Source: Salvator merianae
Taxonomy: Eukaryota > Chordata > Lepidosauria > Squamata > Teiidae
Assembly (NCBI GenBank): GCA_003586115.2
Contig: QVOM02000073.1
Location: 41,842,289-41,906,288 of the forward strand
Length of the DNA stretch: 64,000 nucleotides
Direction: 5' to 3'
Shown here: positions 54,686-64,000 of the stretch, one piece after another
How positions within the stretch are numbered: position 1 is the first letter of the stretch
Layout of the letters: each line of letters starts with the position of its first letter
Program-made: the position numbers and the translations under genes
The notes under the pieces: model-generated
Told to the model about the DNA's origin: nothing
The model's input: only the letters and a program-made list of their open reading frames with translations
Database searches by the model: none

Positions 54686-54870
54686 AACTGTTGTTGTTGT
54701 TGGTTTGGGTACCATTGAGTCATGGCCGACTCCTGGCTGGGTGCATGGGCACCTCTATGCAGTTTCTTGGCAGAGATACAGAAGTGGTTTGCTATTGCTT
54801 ACTTCTGGAGAGAGGCTGGGGATTGAACAGGCAATCCCCTGCTTTCCAGACTGCTTACTCTGTAAGTGTC
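54686..54870 (-). mobile_element. tRNA-derived SINE, minus strand
   Basis: Its inverse contains GTTCAATCCCCAGCC (B box), AAACCACTTCTGTATCTC, TGCCAAGAAACTGCATAGAG and AGGAGTCGGCCATGACTC, ending in (ACA)n. The middle is the same as in the plus-strand SINE at 61782-61975. Confidence 0.75.
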
Positions 54871-55269
54871 GGTGAAAACTATTCCAAAAAAGCATGTATT
54901 CTCATTGCTGAGATACAGTTCTAGTCCATGGCCTGAAAAACATTTAAGGGTTGATCTGTCAGTTACCTGCAGTCTTCTAGCTTTCTTTTTAAAAAGTCTA
55001 ATACAAATTTTTCTATAAAGAAACTCTGATTTTCTTGGCATTGATCTGCTGTTTGAATATGATTTATTTAACAAGAATATGGAAGGTAATATAAAGATGA
55101 ATACAGTGAAGCACTATGTAAGTAAATTCTGGAAAAGAAAATAACCATTTTAAGGAAAAAATGACTAATGAGATATATATAAAATAAGTGGTAGTAGGAA
55201 TAGTTTTAAATAAGAACTGGAAAAAAATTAAAGTGCATTAATCTGTAGCTCTATTGTGTTAGAATTTCA

Positions 55270-55600
55270 TTGTTTTGATTTTCATTTATTTATTATCAGA
55301 TTTCTATACAATCCTTCACCATAATTTCAGGACAGTGCACATAATAAAATAATACAATAGTGAAACTATAACTATGAGACAATAAAACAATAGTAAAACA
55401 AAAGTAATATACTCAATGACTATAAAAAAGAGAACCAATCAAGCGAGTTCCTAATTCCTAAGTGTCTGGGTGAGGAAATGTAATTTCATCATGCATCTAA
55501 AAATATTAGCAAAGGACACATGACAAATCTCCCCTGAAAGATTGTGCCATAGAAAGGGGGCCACTACCCAGAAAGCCCTAATAGTATTCTAATATTGTTT
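55270..55600 (-). mobile_element. L2-like LINE 3' UTR fragment, minus strand
   Basis: It begins TTCATTTATTTATTATCAGA. Further on, GATTGTGCCATAGAAAGGGG and GCCACTACCCAGAAAGCCCT align with 44825-44860 (CACAGTCTGGGGGCCACCAC) of the better LINE copy. Confidence 0.65.
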
Positions 55601-55649
55601 TTTAATATATAACCCATCCATAGGCTATCTGGTATAGCATAGAAAATAG

Positions 55650-58600
55650 ATTTTAAGAAAAGACACAAAGATATGCAATGCAAGGATGAAATCATGAACT
55701 GGGCATATATAAATATTAAGATGATTTCTAGAGAAATAAAATAGAAACTTACTACATAGTTGGTCTTGCATAATCAGGTCATAAATGTTGGATGGACATT
55801 CTCTAGGTATTCACAATGCAATAGATGTAAAAATGAATCTGAAACCTTATTTTTAATGAAGGAAAACAGGCAAGCCAGAAGGCATATTTCTGAACAATGT
55901 TGTGTCAGAATTTGTTATAATATTATTATTAACAATTTTGATGTGTTGGCTTGATAGCTATTATAGGAAGGCTTTTTCTGTGAAACTGAAACTGTCATAT
56001 AAAATGAAATGTGCGTTTAAAAGGAAATAAAATCAAGGCAATAGATATTTCTTATATCATTATCACTATATGTTTTAGTTTGTGCTTTGAGGCTGCATAT
56101 ATTTGACATTTCCTTTCCTCATCATCATTCTCGCACTTATTTTTTAAAATTCTATTTTTATGCCGATGCATATTGTTTTAAAGGTATCTTTTAGGTGTGA
56201 AGGAATAAGGCCCAGCCATCCTTTAGACAGGCCAACATATCAGAATCCTTCAGGTGGTTTGGATTTGAGATGGGCATCTAGCTTCCTGGCAGCCTGGCTT
56301 GGGATATAGGCATTAAGTCTTAAAGGTGACATTTTACAAATATGCTGTTCTTTGTGACTTGCCGACCAGTGCCTAGAGTGCTTCTTTCAGGAACTCGTGG
56401 TTTCCAGACTCTCTACAGCCAAGTATTTATTGATTTCTTGCCCCCAGATTTCTGAATGGCAAATGTTGACAGGTATGCTAATAGTTGTACTTCATCAATA
56501 TAATTGTTCATTTCCTAAATTCTTTTAGAAAAACTGAAACAGGGATGAAAAGTTCACAGCTTCTGAACTGGCAGTTACTTTGGAGAGAGAAGGATTTGAC
56601 AGATTATTTCTGAAGGGAAAAGAAGGATTTGATTGGATTAACTATGATTTAAAAATGGAGGGAAATTAATTTGATTAGTTGGTATGGAATTTTGGATGGG
56701 GAATAAAGGTATGAAATCAGAGTTGGAAGGGAGAGAATGAAGGGTCCTTTTTGTGACAGGAAGGAAGGAATTGTTAATTGGATGAAAAAGGGCTGAGAAA
56801 GAAGATTTGAGAAGAGAGCTAGTCTATTTATCAAATAGTTGAAAGTCCTGCAGTACTTGGGAGCCTGGCATACTGCAGAGTAAAAACCAAATTGAGAAGC
56901 ATTTCTTTCATTTTTGTATACGATTGTGACTTTTGATGTAACCAAACTTTTCTTCAATCAATGCATTTTATTTTTGTAACGAACAGTCAAACTGCTTGGA
57001 AAATTAAGAATTTTCCATAGTAAAGTTTTCTGGTTTTGGATTTTGACTGTCATTAGCCTTGTCCTTTGATTTTCCACCCCATCCTTACTGACCTCATAAT
57101 GTTACTGGCACAGACACTCTGGGCTCTGTAGAACCTGTGAAAGGAAACCTAGCTGGTAGCAAGTAAACACACCCAGAAGTCACTGAAGTGGTACCTTATC
57201 GCATTACCTAAACCAGCCACTTCAACATTTTGATATAGGAAGCAATGTATAGATACTTATTTTACAGTGTGATTTTTATTCAACTATTTTTCATTATTTT
57301 GGTTTATTTTAAATTTTAATCTGTGTTTTTAAAATTTGTTTTGAAAGCCACCCAAATAATGTCTGGATATTCTTTCTTTTAAAATCCACCTCCAGTAGCC
57401 TCTGTGGCTTACCTTAGCACTGGCACATTGGATCACTGATGCCCAAAAGCCATTATAAGACTGCAGTGCTTCATGCAAACCTAATGCTCAAAAACACCAA
57501 GGTCTGTGTACATGACTTCTCTCCAGAGTCTTATAGTTTAAGACCAAAACCTATTGGTATTGGCATATAAGGCAGCTACCTTGATTTAGTGTTGTTGTGG
57601 AATGACTATGTTCTTCCACGGTGCTGGAGGGATGGGGAAAATAGTCCCTATTGGGCACTGTGGTGTCAGTTTAACAACTGTAATTTACTGAGATACTGCA
57701 GTTGTACAAAAGTGCCAAAACAGACAATTCAGGGGGAAGAAAAGAGAGATTAGTTTACAGGAATGCCAGAGGTGTTCAATCTTATTTTTCATTAACATTC
57801 TTGCAGCTTCTGCACATCTGCAGTCCACACACAGAAAAAAAGGTTTTCTGAAAACATTGTTTCCCAGTGAAAAGAAATGCCATTGGAGATCTCATTGACA
57901 GAGAAAAGAGTGCCGGTGTATATAATCTTCCTCTGCTAGAAATTTCAGAAAAACAGGGCTTTGGACGGTCCTTCTCTGCTTTCCTGTGCTCTCCATTCTT
58001 TTTGCTAGTGTACACAGAGTTGGTTTAACACAAAGGTGCATAAATCATGACCCAGGTGTTATCAGGCAGAGACCTGAGCCGTAGAATCAGAATGGCAAAC
58101 TCTCACACTGTCTCATATCCTCCTCAGAATGTAACAAAGCTTGTCAGTCCCCAAGAGCTAAATGGTCGGCCATACTGCCACCTGTCATTTCATGTATTGC
58201 ATAGAGGGAGTTTATACTGCGTAACATTGCAGCGGTAGGCTTCTCTCTATCCCCAGCATTTCTCAGCATTTATTGTGAGGTTCCCTTGACTAGAAGGTAG
58301 ACTTCTTCCTATTGGAATGAAGGACAACTGATTACTTATGCAGCTATAGTGTCTGGGTCTGTTTTAAACAATTCAGCATTATTGACTTCTATATCCTTCT
58401 CCATTGTGTAGAAAATTACTTCAGCCAACAGAAATTCAGAAAACTCAAGGCGTCTCTACCTGGTTAATACTATCTACCCTTTCTCACAGCAAATTAGGCC
58501 TTCCATTTCAATTATATAGCTTTCAATATGATTTTATAGTCATGCTAGGCAGTGAAAAATGAGTATAATCAGAAATTATACATTGTCTAGAATCTGATCT

Positions 58601-59220
58601 TAATTGTGCCTTTGCTTTTCATCACACTTGGGGTTAGTACGTTTGACAGCATTTTGTCAAGAATGGACAGTGATACTGATTTGAACAAAACATCTAAAAT
58701 ATACAGGCTTATAGAATAATTTATTTCAGGTTCAACTTGTCCCCCTCTAGTTTCATAACTAGTAGCAACAGCTCTTGAATTTTCACTTCTATTAGGCTGC
58801 CTCCAAATATGAGATAAACCCCACGATCCTCTTGGCAGTACATTGGGATTACCAAACATATCAGTGACCTTCCCAATGCAATACTGTCTGCAATGTGCAA
58901 AAAATGTGTTGCAAAGCTATCATGGGAAATTCAGCAGTGATATTGGGTTTCCTGCAGTAGCCCTGCTTACTTACTTATCTCATGAAGTCACCTTGCTGGG
59001 AACTTCTGGAAACCAGCAAGTGTATGAAAAGCAACAAAAGAAAGGGGTTGGGTCATTGGCCGGATACTGGAAGTTCCCAGAAAGTGACAAGAAGGTAAGG
59101 GAATCTATGCGGGGGTTTGTTGTCTGTGTCTTAGCCTGAGGCAGTCTTAGCCTAAGCCATTTCTTCACCATCACCACTCAGCAAGCTCTTAAGTCCACTG
59201 CAGTATTTTTCTTTGTGCAG
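55650..59220. other. Intergenic DNA, unclassified
   Basis: AT-rich sequence with no recognised gene or repeat family. Confidence 0.35.
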
Positions 59221-59224
59221 GGGG

Positions 59225-59655
59225 ACTGTGAAGCAGGACAAAATGAGGGGAAGACACTGGGAGCCAGTGACCACTTGCCTGCCAGTGTCCACTCATTGGT
59301 GCCTACTTGGCCACCATTGCCAACTCACTCACTGACAGCAGGGGCTGACACTCTCTTGTCTGCTGACTGCAGGAGCTGGTGCTCATTCCAAACTCCTGGC
59401 AGAGTCAGTTCCCATGCATCTGCCAATGACCACCACACTGCCTAGTTGCCCACTGGTAGCTGGGACCAGGGTCCACTCATCCACTGGGAGCAGATCTGGT
59501 GCCCACTTACCTGTGGTGCTCACTTGCTCACTGGTAGTGGGGACTGGTACCCATTCACCTGACAGTAATAGGCGCCAGTGCTCACTTGCCCAATGGGAGC
59601 AGGGGCTGGTACCCATTTGCCTCTGCTGGTGGGGCCAGTGCCCACTCACCTTTAA
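59225..59655. repeat. Degenerate minisatellite, unit roughly 30-36 bases
   Basis: Variants of GGTGCCCACTTACCTG, GTGCTCACTTGCTCACTGG and GGGGCTGGTACCCATT recur about every 30-36 bases for over 400 bases. They differ from each other by many substitutions. Confidence 0.7.
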
Positions 59656-60189
59656 ATTTGTCATTTTTCTAGTGACATGAACATCTCCCCTCCCCCCCCC
59701 CCAGATTGCTGGGTCAGCTACAAGGATAAAGAACCAGAATGTAACCAGAAGCATATATGCTACTATAACACCTCCACAGCAGAGTGGGTTAAAGGGCTTT
59801 TAGAGTTCTTTCCTCTGCACTCTCTCCCTTTGCAGCCATCACCCTGTTGTTGTGCCCACTGCCACTCAGGGGGGTTCACTGCCCCCCTGGCAGCACTCCT
59901 TATAATCAAACACAGGAAATGGCCCATTCCCTCCACTGTCAGAGCTGAAGTCAAGGATTCCCTTTGTTCAACACCACTGGTGGGATGAGGGCTGTCCCAA
60001 CCCCCCCTTGTGATCAAAGGTGGGGATACTCCAGTTTTGTTCATGACAAGTGATCATGACAACACTAGTGTTGTTTTCAAATGTGAGGTGGGAGACAGCT
60101 GCTTTTTCCTCCCACATGTCAAGATTGCACCAGATTTTGACAGGAGTGGGGAAGCAAGACTTTGAATCAGGATCAGGAGTGAACTGGCA

Positions 60190-60365
60190 ACCAGGGCAAT
60201 TCCTTCAAGACTGATATAACATGCAACTGGGCAGAAATTCCTGCCAGCAGCTGAACTGTTGCATTCTACACTAGTTTTCCAACTTCTAGACTATCTTCAG
60301 AAAAAGTTCTGTGTAGAGTGCATTGCAGTAGTCTAATCTGGAGATTACAAATTATATTACCTCAT
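60190..60365 (-). mobile_element. L2-like LINE fragment, minus strand, degraded
   Basis: GAACTGGCAACCAGGGCAAT, GTTGCATTCTACACTAG and GTGCATTGCAGTAGTCTAAT align in order with 45028-45185 of the better LINE copy. Confidence 0.65.
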
Positions 60366-60414
60366 GTCTTCTTGCTTCACTTCTTCAATTCCACAAAAGC
60401 AAATGCTATTCCTT

Positions 60415-60669
60415 CTACAGTACTTGTGTTCTCTCATTCCTCCAATTTTGCTTTAATGTCTGTATTTTTGTGTTAGACCAGCTTGATTTTGAAGTGCTTG
60501 CTTTGGCCACTCTCTTTGCAGTTTCCTCCAACTTGGTACTCACCAAAGAAAACTCCTCATCAACAGGTTTTAACAATTTATCCCAATTGCTTTCAAAATT
60601 AGCTTTAAAATCTTCTAACAGGGTCAGACATCTTAAGAATTCAGATGGTTTTACCGAAGGCAGTGCCAT
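60415..60669 (-). pseudogene. Possible LINE ORF1-like coiled-coil fragment
   Basis: An 84-codon minus-strand open frame is rich in Lys/Glu/Leu/Ser (for example EEFSLVSTKLEETAKRVAK). The spacing suits a coiled coil, as in L1-type ORF1 proteins. No RNA-binding domain follows. This is a weak call. Confidence 0.3.
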
Positions 60670-60957
60670 TTACAGTATTTTAGGTTGCCCCTGAGGCCTC
60701 AAAAAGCAAGGAATATAGAGCAAGCAAATAAGCCCTCTATCAGGTCAGTTTCTAAGGGAGGTTTTTTTCCCTCCCTACACCTTAAATTTCCTGCTTTTTC
60801 TGACCATGTCAATATCTTTATTTTCATGACTTCCACATTTTGTATTTAAAATTGGAGTTCATTTTAAATTGCAGAAGATAGCTGCCTCACTTCCTTCATT
60901 TCCTTCAGGGAAGACTGTGGATAAAGACTGCTCTGATGGACCAGATTGTACCACTTA

Positions 60958-61115
60958 AAGATATAGCTGTGTTAGTCTGGATCAGTAAGCAAGGGGGTCT
61001 AGTAGGACCTTAGAGATTAACAGAGAGAAAGAAACTGGTAGCGTTTGCTTTTGTAGACTAAGCCTTCTTCATCAGGTGTATAAAGTGCCTAGGGACAGAC
61101 TTATATAGGCAAGCT
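60958..61115 (+). mobile_element. Unclassified interspersed repeat
   Basis: GCTGTGTTAGTCTGGATCAG, TAGGACCTTAGAGATTAACA and AAGCCTTCTTCATCAGGTGT occur in the order and spacing of a repeat widespread in reptiles and birds. Its class was not determined from this copy. Confidence 0.5.
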
Positions 61116-61781
61116 GTATGCGTGAATAGTAATAGAAATGAAAAACTACAGGTGTGGTGATGAAGTGACAAGTTAAATATAATGAAGGCTATTAAGGTTT
61201 TTTTGTGAATAGAGGTGCAAATGTGTCAGAGTGTTAGAATGCAGAGTGATGATGGCTGGGAACCAGAAGGAAAATGTGATAAGCAGTCCAAAGGAACCCT
61301 CAAGAGCCTGGGATGTTAACTAGTATTATATGCGTACTGTGCCAGGAAACCATTGTCTCCACTCAGGGCCTGCCATAGTCTGCACTAGCTTGCAGATTAC
61401 AGGTCCCTATTCCAGGATATGATTCAGAATAAGGCCCAGTGCAGAAAGGGCCTTGGTCTCAGAGCCCATTTACAGAATATGCCTAAAACATATTGAGCCA
61501 AGAAAACAGCTTGGTCTTCTTCAACAATGTTCACAGTCCTAGTCATTAACCCGCCTCAAGTTCGCCATGCTCCTATCTCTATACAGCACACATTTTGAAT
61601 ATTATGCTTCAGCTTGTTGCAAGTAGCACATTATTAAATGTACAGAAGGTACACAACTGAGAATATATAATATTGGGGATGTACAGATTTGAGATGAATG
61701 CTGAAAACAACAAGGAGAGTGCCGCCACCTCAAGAAGCACCCATGAACCTTCCACATCCCAATATGCTTATGTTCTCAGGC

Positions 61782-61975
61782 TGGCTTTAGCTCAGTGGCA
61801 GAGCAAACTTCCTGGAAAGCAGAGGGTCGCCAGTTTGATCCCCAGTCTCTCCCGGGAAGTAGGCAGTGATAAACCACTTCTGTATCTCTGCCAAGAAAAC
61901 CACATAGAGGTGCTCTTGGAGGTGCGTATGGAGTCAAGCAGGAGTACCCAACCTTAGTACCCAACAACAGGAACA
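61782..61975 (+). mobile_element. tRNA-derived SINE, plus strand
   Basis: TGGCTTTAGCTCAGTGGCAG contains a tRNA A box, and GTTTGATCCCC at 61833-61843 is a B box. The tRNA-unrelated body includes AAACCACTTCTGTATCTCTG and a CAACAA tail. It shares this body with the minus-strand copy at 54686-54870. Confidence 0.85.
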
Positions 61976-62408
61976 ATCCCAGGCTGGCTTACAGTAATAA
62001 GTCTAGTATGACAGCAGGTTGTTTTTAAGCTACAGAACAGATTATAATTAACTCAGGGGAGAGGGGAGTTCCATTGAATATAGTCATCATCACCTTTCTG
62101 ATGCACATACATTTCTTGAGGAGAGGACCAAAATTGATCAGTACAATACAGCTCACAACTATGCACCCATTCTTCTGCCTGTATACATAGATACATTGGG
62201 CGTCAGCCTAGTTAGTCTGTTACAGCATGGCATTGGCCATGCAGTGCCTTACCTGAAGCAGGCAACTGGCATTCACAGTGTCTGATGCTTACCATGGCAG
62301 CAGGAGGAAGTGTCATGTAGGCCCAGCTGCTGCACCACAAGGTAAGTGCAAATGCTCTTTACCAGAAACTGACCACAGCTAGGAGCAATCAGGAGCAATG
62401 TTGTGCTT

Positions 62409-62456
62409 GCTAGCAAGCGTCCTTGGTGCTTGCTAGCAACAAGTACAAATTGTCCC
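62409..62456 (-). mobile_element. End of an older hairpin-array element, related to 41083-41819
   Basis: Read on the minus strand from 62456, 37 of 47 bases match 41083-41129: GGG start, CTTGT, then the CTAGCAAGC..CAAGGA..GCTTGCTAG hairpin, which has only two transitions in 27 bases. The left end may be near 62198, flanked by ATT as at 62457-62459, but its terminal repeat there is poor. Confidence 0.65.
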
Positions 62457-62459
62457 ATT

Positions 62460-63030
62460 GTCCCCAGAAAGAGTACTAGTAAAGCATTAAGCCAAGTTCA
62501 TTTGCACTCTGTGGGAGTGCAAGAATGCTGCTATTTAGCTAGAAAGGATATAAATGCCATTTTGAAAGAAAATCAGCATGGGCACTTCAGACGTCCCTTT
62601 CATTAAAACTGTGTTTATCATAAAGCATTCACTATGTTGATAGAAATTCTGTACTCTGAACAGGTGTCTAGTTTTTAACATGGAAGAGGAATATAGAATT
62701 AAGCTGGTGGATGCAGGAAATATATATAGACTCTCATTTTTGTACTTCAAGTGCTTTGATTGCCAATCATTCTTTTTCTAAAGGGCACTGACAGTCCAGC
62801 ATATTTTTAATCTTTTTCTCTAGCAACAAGTGGGAGGCTGGGAAAATGTAACAACCACAAGTAAAGTGAAATGAGTCTGCAAAGAAGGATGATTGCAATA
62901 AAACAAAGCACTAAAATAATGGCTTTCTTTCCACTTTCTTCAGATTAAAGACTGCTTGGTTTATAAATTACATTGTTGGTGAAGTCCAGTTTCCCTCTTA
63001 CGTTTGTGTGCTTCGTTTTTTAAAAATTAG
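62460..63030. other. Intergenic or PLAC8L1 intronic DNA
   Basis: Immediately upstream of the PLAC8-family exon. No additional exon or promoter could be recognised. Confidence 0.35.
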
Positions 63031-63167
63031 GAACAAAGACACAAAAACAGCAGTGACTACTCAACCAACTCCTGCTGTTCCTGTGATGTCCAGCATTACA
63101 ACCATCGTGTGTACTGGAGGCAACTGGTCCACCAGCCTATTGGATGTCTGCAGTGATAAGAAAATTT
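63031..63167 (+). CDS. PLAC8L1: PLAC8-family exon, probably PLAC8L1 (partial gene)
   Basis: A 137-base open stretch lies between an acceptor (TAAAAATTAG) and a good donor (GTAAGA). In frame it encodes about 46 residues ending SITTIVCTGGNWSTSLLDVC followed by SDKKIC. This matches the start of the PLAC8 domain in PLAC8L1 (pattern TI-x-IV-x-TGG-x-WST-x-L-xx-VC-x-D-xx-IC), compared from memory. In human, PLAC8L1 lies directly downstream of LARS1 on the same strand, exactly as here. Intron phases are 2 upstream and 1 downstream. The upstream exon was not found, and the following cysteine-rich exons are not convincingly present before the window ends. PLAC8 itself is less likely given the synteny. 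Confidence 0.8.
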
Positions 63168-64000
63168 GTAAGAATATCCATTGCTCATTTTACATTTGTA
63201 TTCCTGGTCACATAGGAGAAATTAGTATTTTAAGGCTAATTTTGATAGCTATGATTAAAAACTTCATCCCTTAAAAGATAACCTTTAAATACTGTTATGA
63301 AATTGAGATTTATAGGCCAAAGAAGTAGAGGTGGCCTTAAATCTATGATCCAGGTCCAGCTATGTCATCGCTGCCAACTTCGCATAGTATACTGTGGTGC
63401 AATCATGGGACTGATGAACGTCGATCATGCTAGGAGGTGCTGTGGAGCATGCCAGTGCTGTCTAAAGGACAGCCACCATGTCTTGGCCTACCTGTATAGC
63501 CAGGGAACTTTTCTTTTCCAGATCTGAAGTTGCAGGCCAGGGGTAATAGAGCAGCACACTTGGGAACAGCCCTAGTAGTGGACCATTTCCAGAGCCTAGC
63601 AAAATGCCACAGGACACTGGAGTGCAGTGTAATCTTCTTCTGCTGCTATCACTTTCCTCAAGGCAGTGGAAGGCACAAAATCAAGCCCAAATGCATGGCA
63701 GATCATTTTAAATTGGTGTCCTCCTAAAGGGCTCCCTAGTAGGGTTCTTGCACCTGGGATCAGTGAGGTGAGAGGCTCATGAAGCCAGCACATTCCCCAG
63801 AAAGCCATACCTTCTGAGAAATGTACTAGTGTCTGGTCGCACATATGGCATGGTCCAAAAGGACTGCACACATGTTGCCGTCTATTCTGCAATTATAAGA
63901 AAATACCTATTAGGTAGAAAGCTGCTTGTTTTCTTAACGATAGCACTCTGTAACAAGTTTAACTTTGTCCACAATCCTCTGTCTGCTTGGGCTTAAATCT
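63168..64000. other. Probable PLAC8L1 intron
   Basis: This follows the GTAAGA donor. A reading near 63390-63470 (VDHARRCCGACQCC) faintly recalls the next PLAC8 exon but lacks its conserved cysteine spacing and a suitable acceptor. It is not called as an exon. Confidence 0.35.

Noticed and set aside
61782..61855. A functional tRNA gene
   Set aside because: A and B boxes are present, but the sequence cannot form an intact cloverleaf and continues into a SINE body, so it is a tRNA-derived SINE head.
63382..63470. Possible second PLAC8L1 exon reading VDHARRCCGACQCC
   Set aside because: The similarity to the next PLAC8 exon is limited to a few residues, key cysteines are missing, and no acceptor gives the phase required by the donor at 63168.
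1..64000. CRISPR arrays, operons, bacterial promoters or prophage
   Set aside because: The window is intron-containing vertebrate DNA. No spaced direct repeats or prokaryotic gene organisation were seen.

Overview
This window is vertebrate nuclear DNA, most likely from a squamate reptile (lizard or gecko). The gene content is intron-rich and typical of a vertebrate. The repeat content (CR1, an L2-like LINE with many solo 3' tails, a DIRS-type retrotransposon, tRNA-derived SINEs, hAT-like and Harbinger-like short elements) is what squamate genomes usually carry. The species call is an inference.

Positions 1279 to 37725 on the plus strand hold the 3' half of LARS1, cytoplasmic leucyl-tRNA synthetase. 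Seventeen exons, all with GT-AG introns, join without a frame break into 675 codons plus a stop. If numbered to end at residue 1176, the length of the human protein, the first visible residue is 502 and the KMSKS loop falls at 716-720, its known human position. The upstream exons, carrying the HIGH motif and most of the editing domain, lie outside the window. A polyadenylation signal follows the stop by about 150 bases.

The LARS1 introns are full of mobile DNA. The 5.7 kb intron 2835-8564 contains a degraded but structurally readable DIRS-like tyrosine-recombinase retrotransposon with inverted terminal repeats and an internal complementary region. Intron 21335-23562 contains a CR1 LINE. The 8.6 kb intron 28935-37519 contains a LINE reverse transcriptase remnant and two hairpin-rich blocks.

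From 37878 to about 63030 there is no recognisable host gene, only intergenic DNA with transposon copies. These include an L2-like LINE on the minus strand with a nearly readable reverse transcriptase (44591-46118), a CpG-rich hAT-type element with a perfect 8-bp target duplication (54140-54461), SINEs and a minisatellite. The most unusual item is a 737-bp GC-rich element at 41083-41819. It has terminal inverted repeats and a 3-bp target duplication, and its interior is an almost unbroken series of about ten hairpins. An older relative of one of its ends sits at 62409-62456, and similar hairpin-dense blocks occur at 34921-35302 and 50221-50832.

At 63031-63167 one exon of a PLAC8-family gene appears, best matched to PLAC8L1, the gene next to LARS1 in human and in the same orientation. 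This conserved synteny supports both gene calls.
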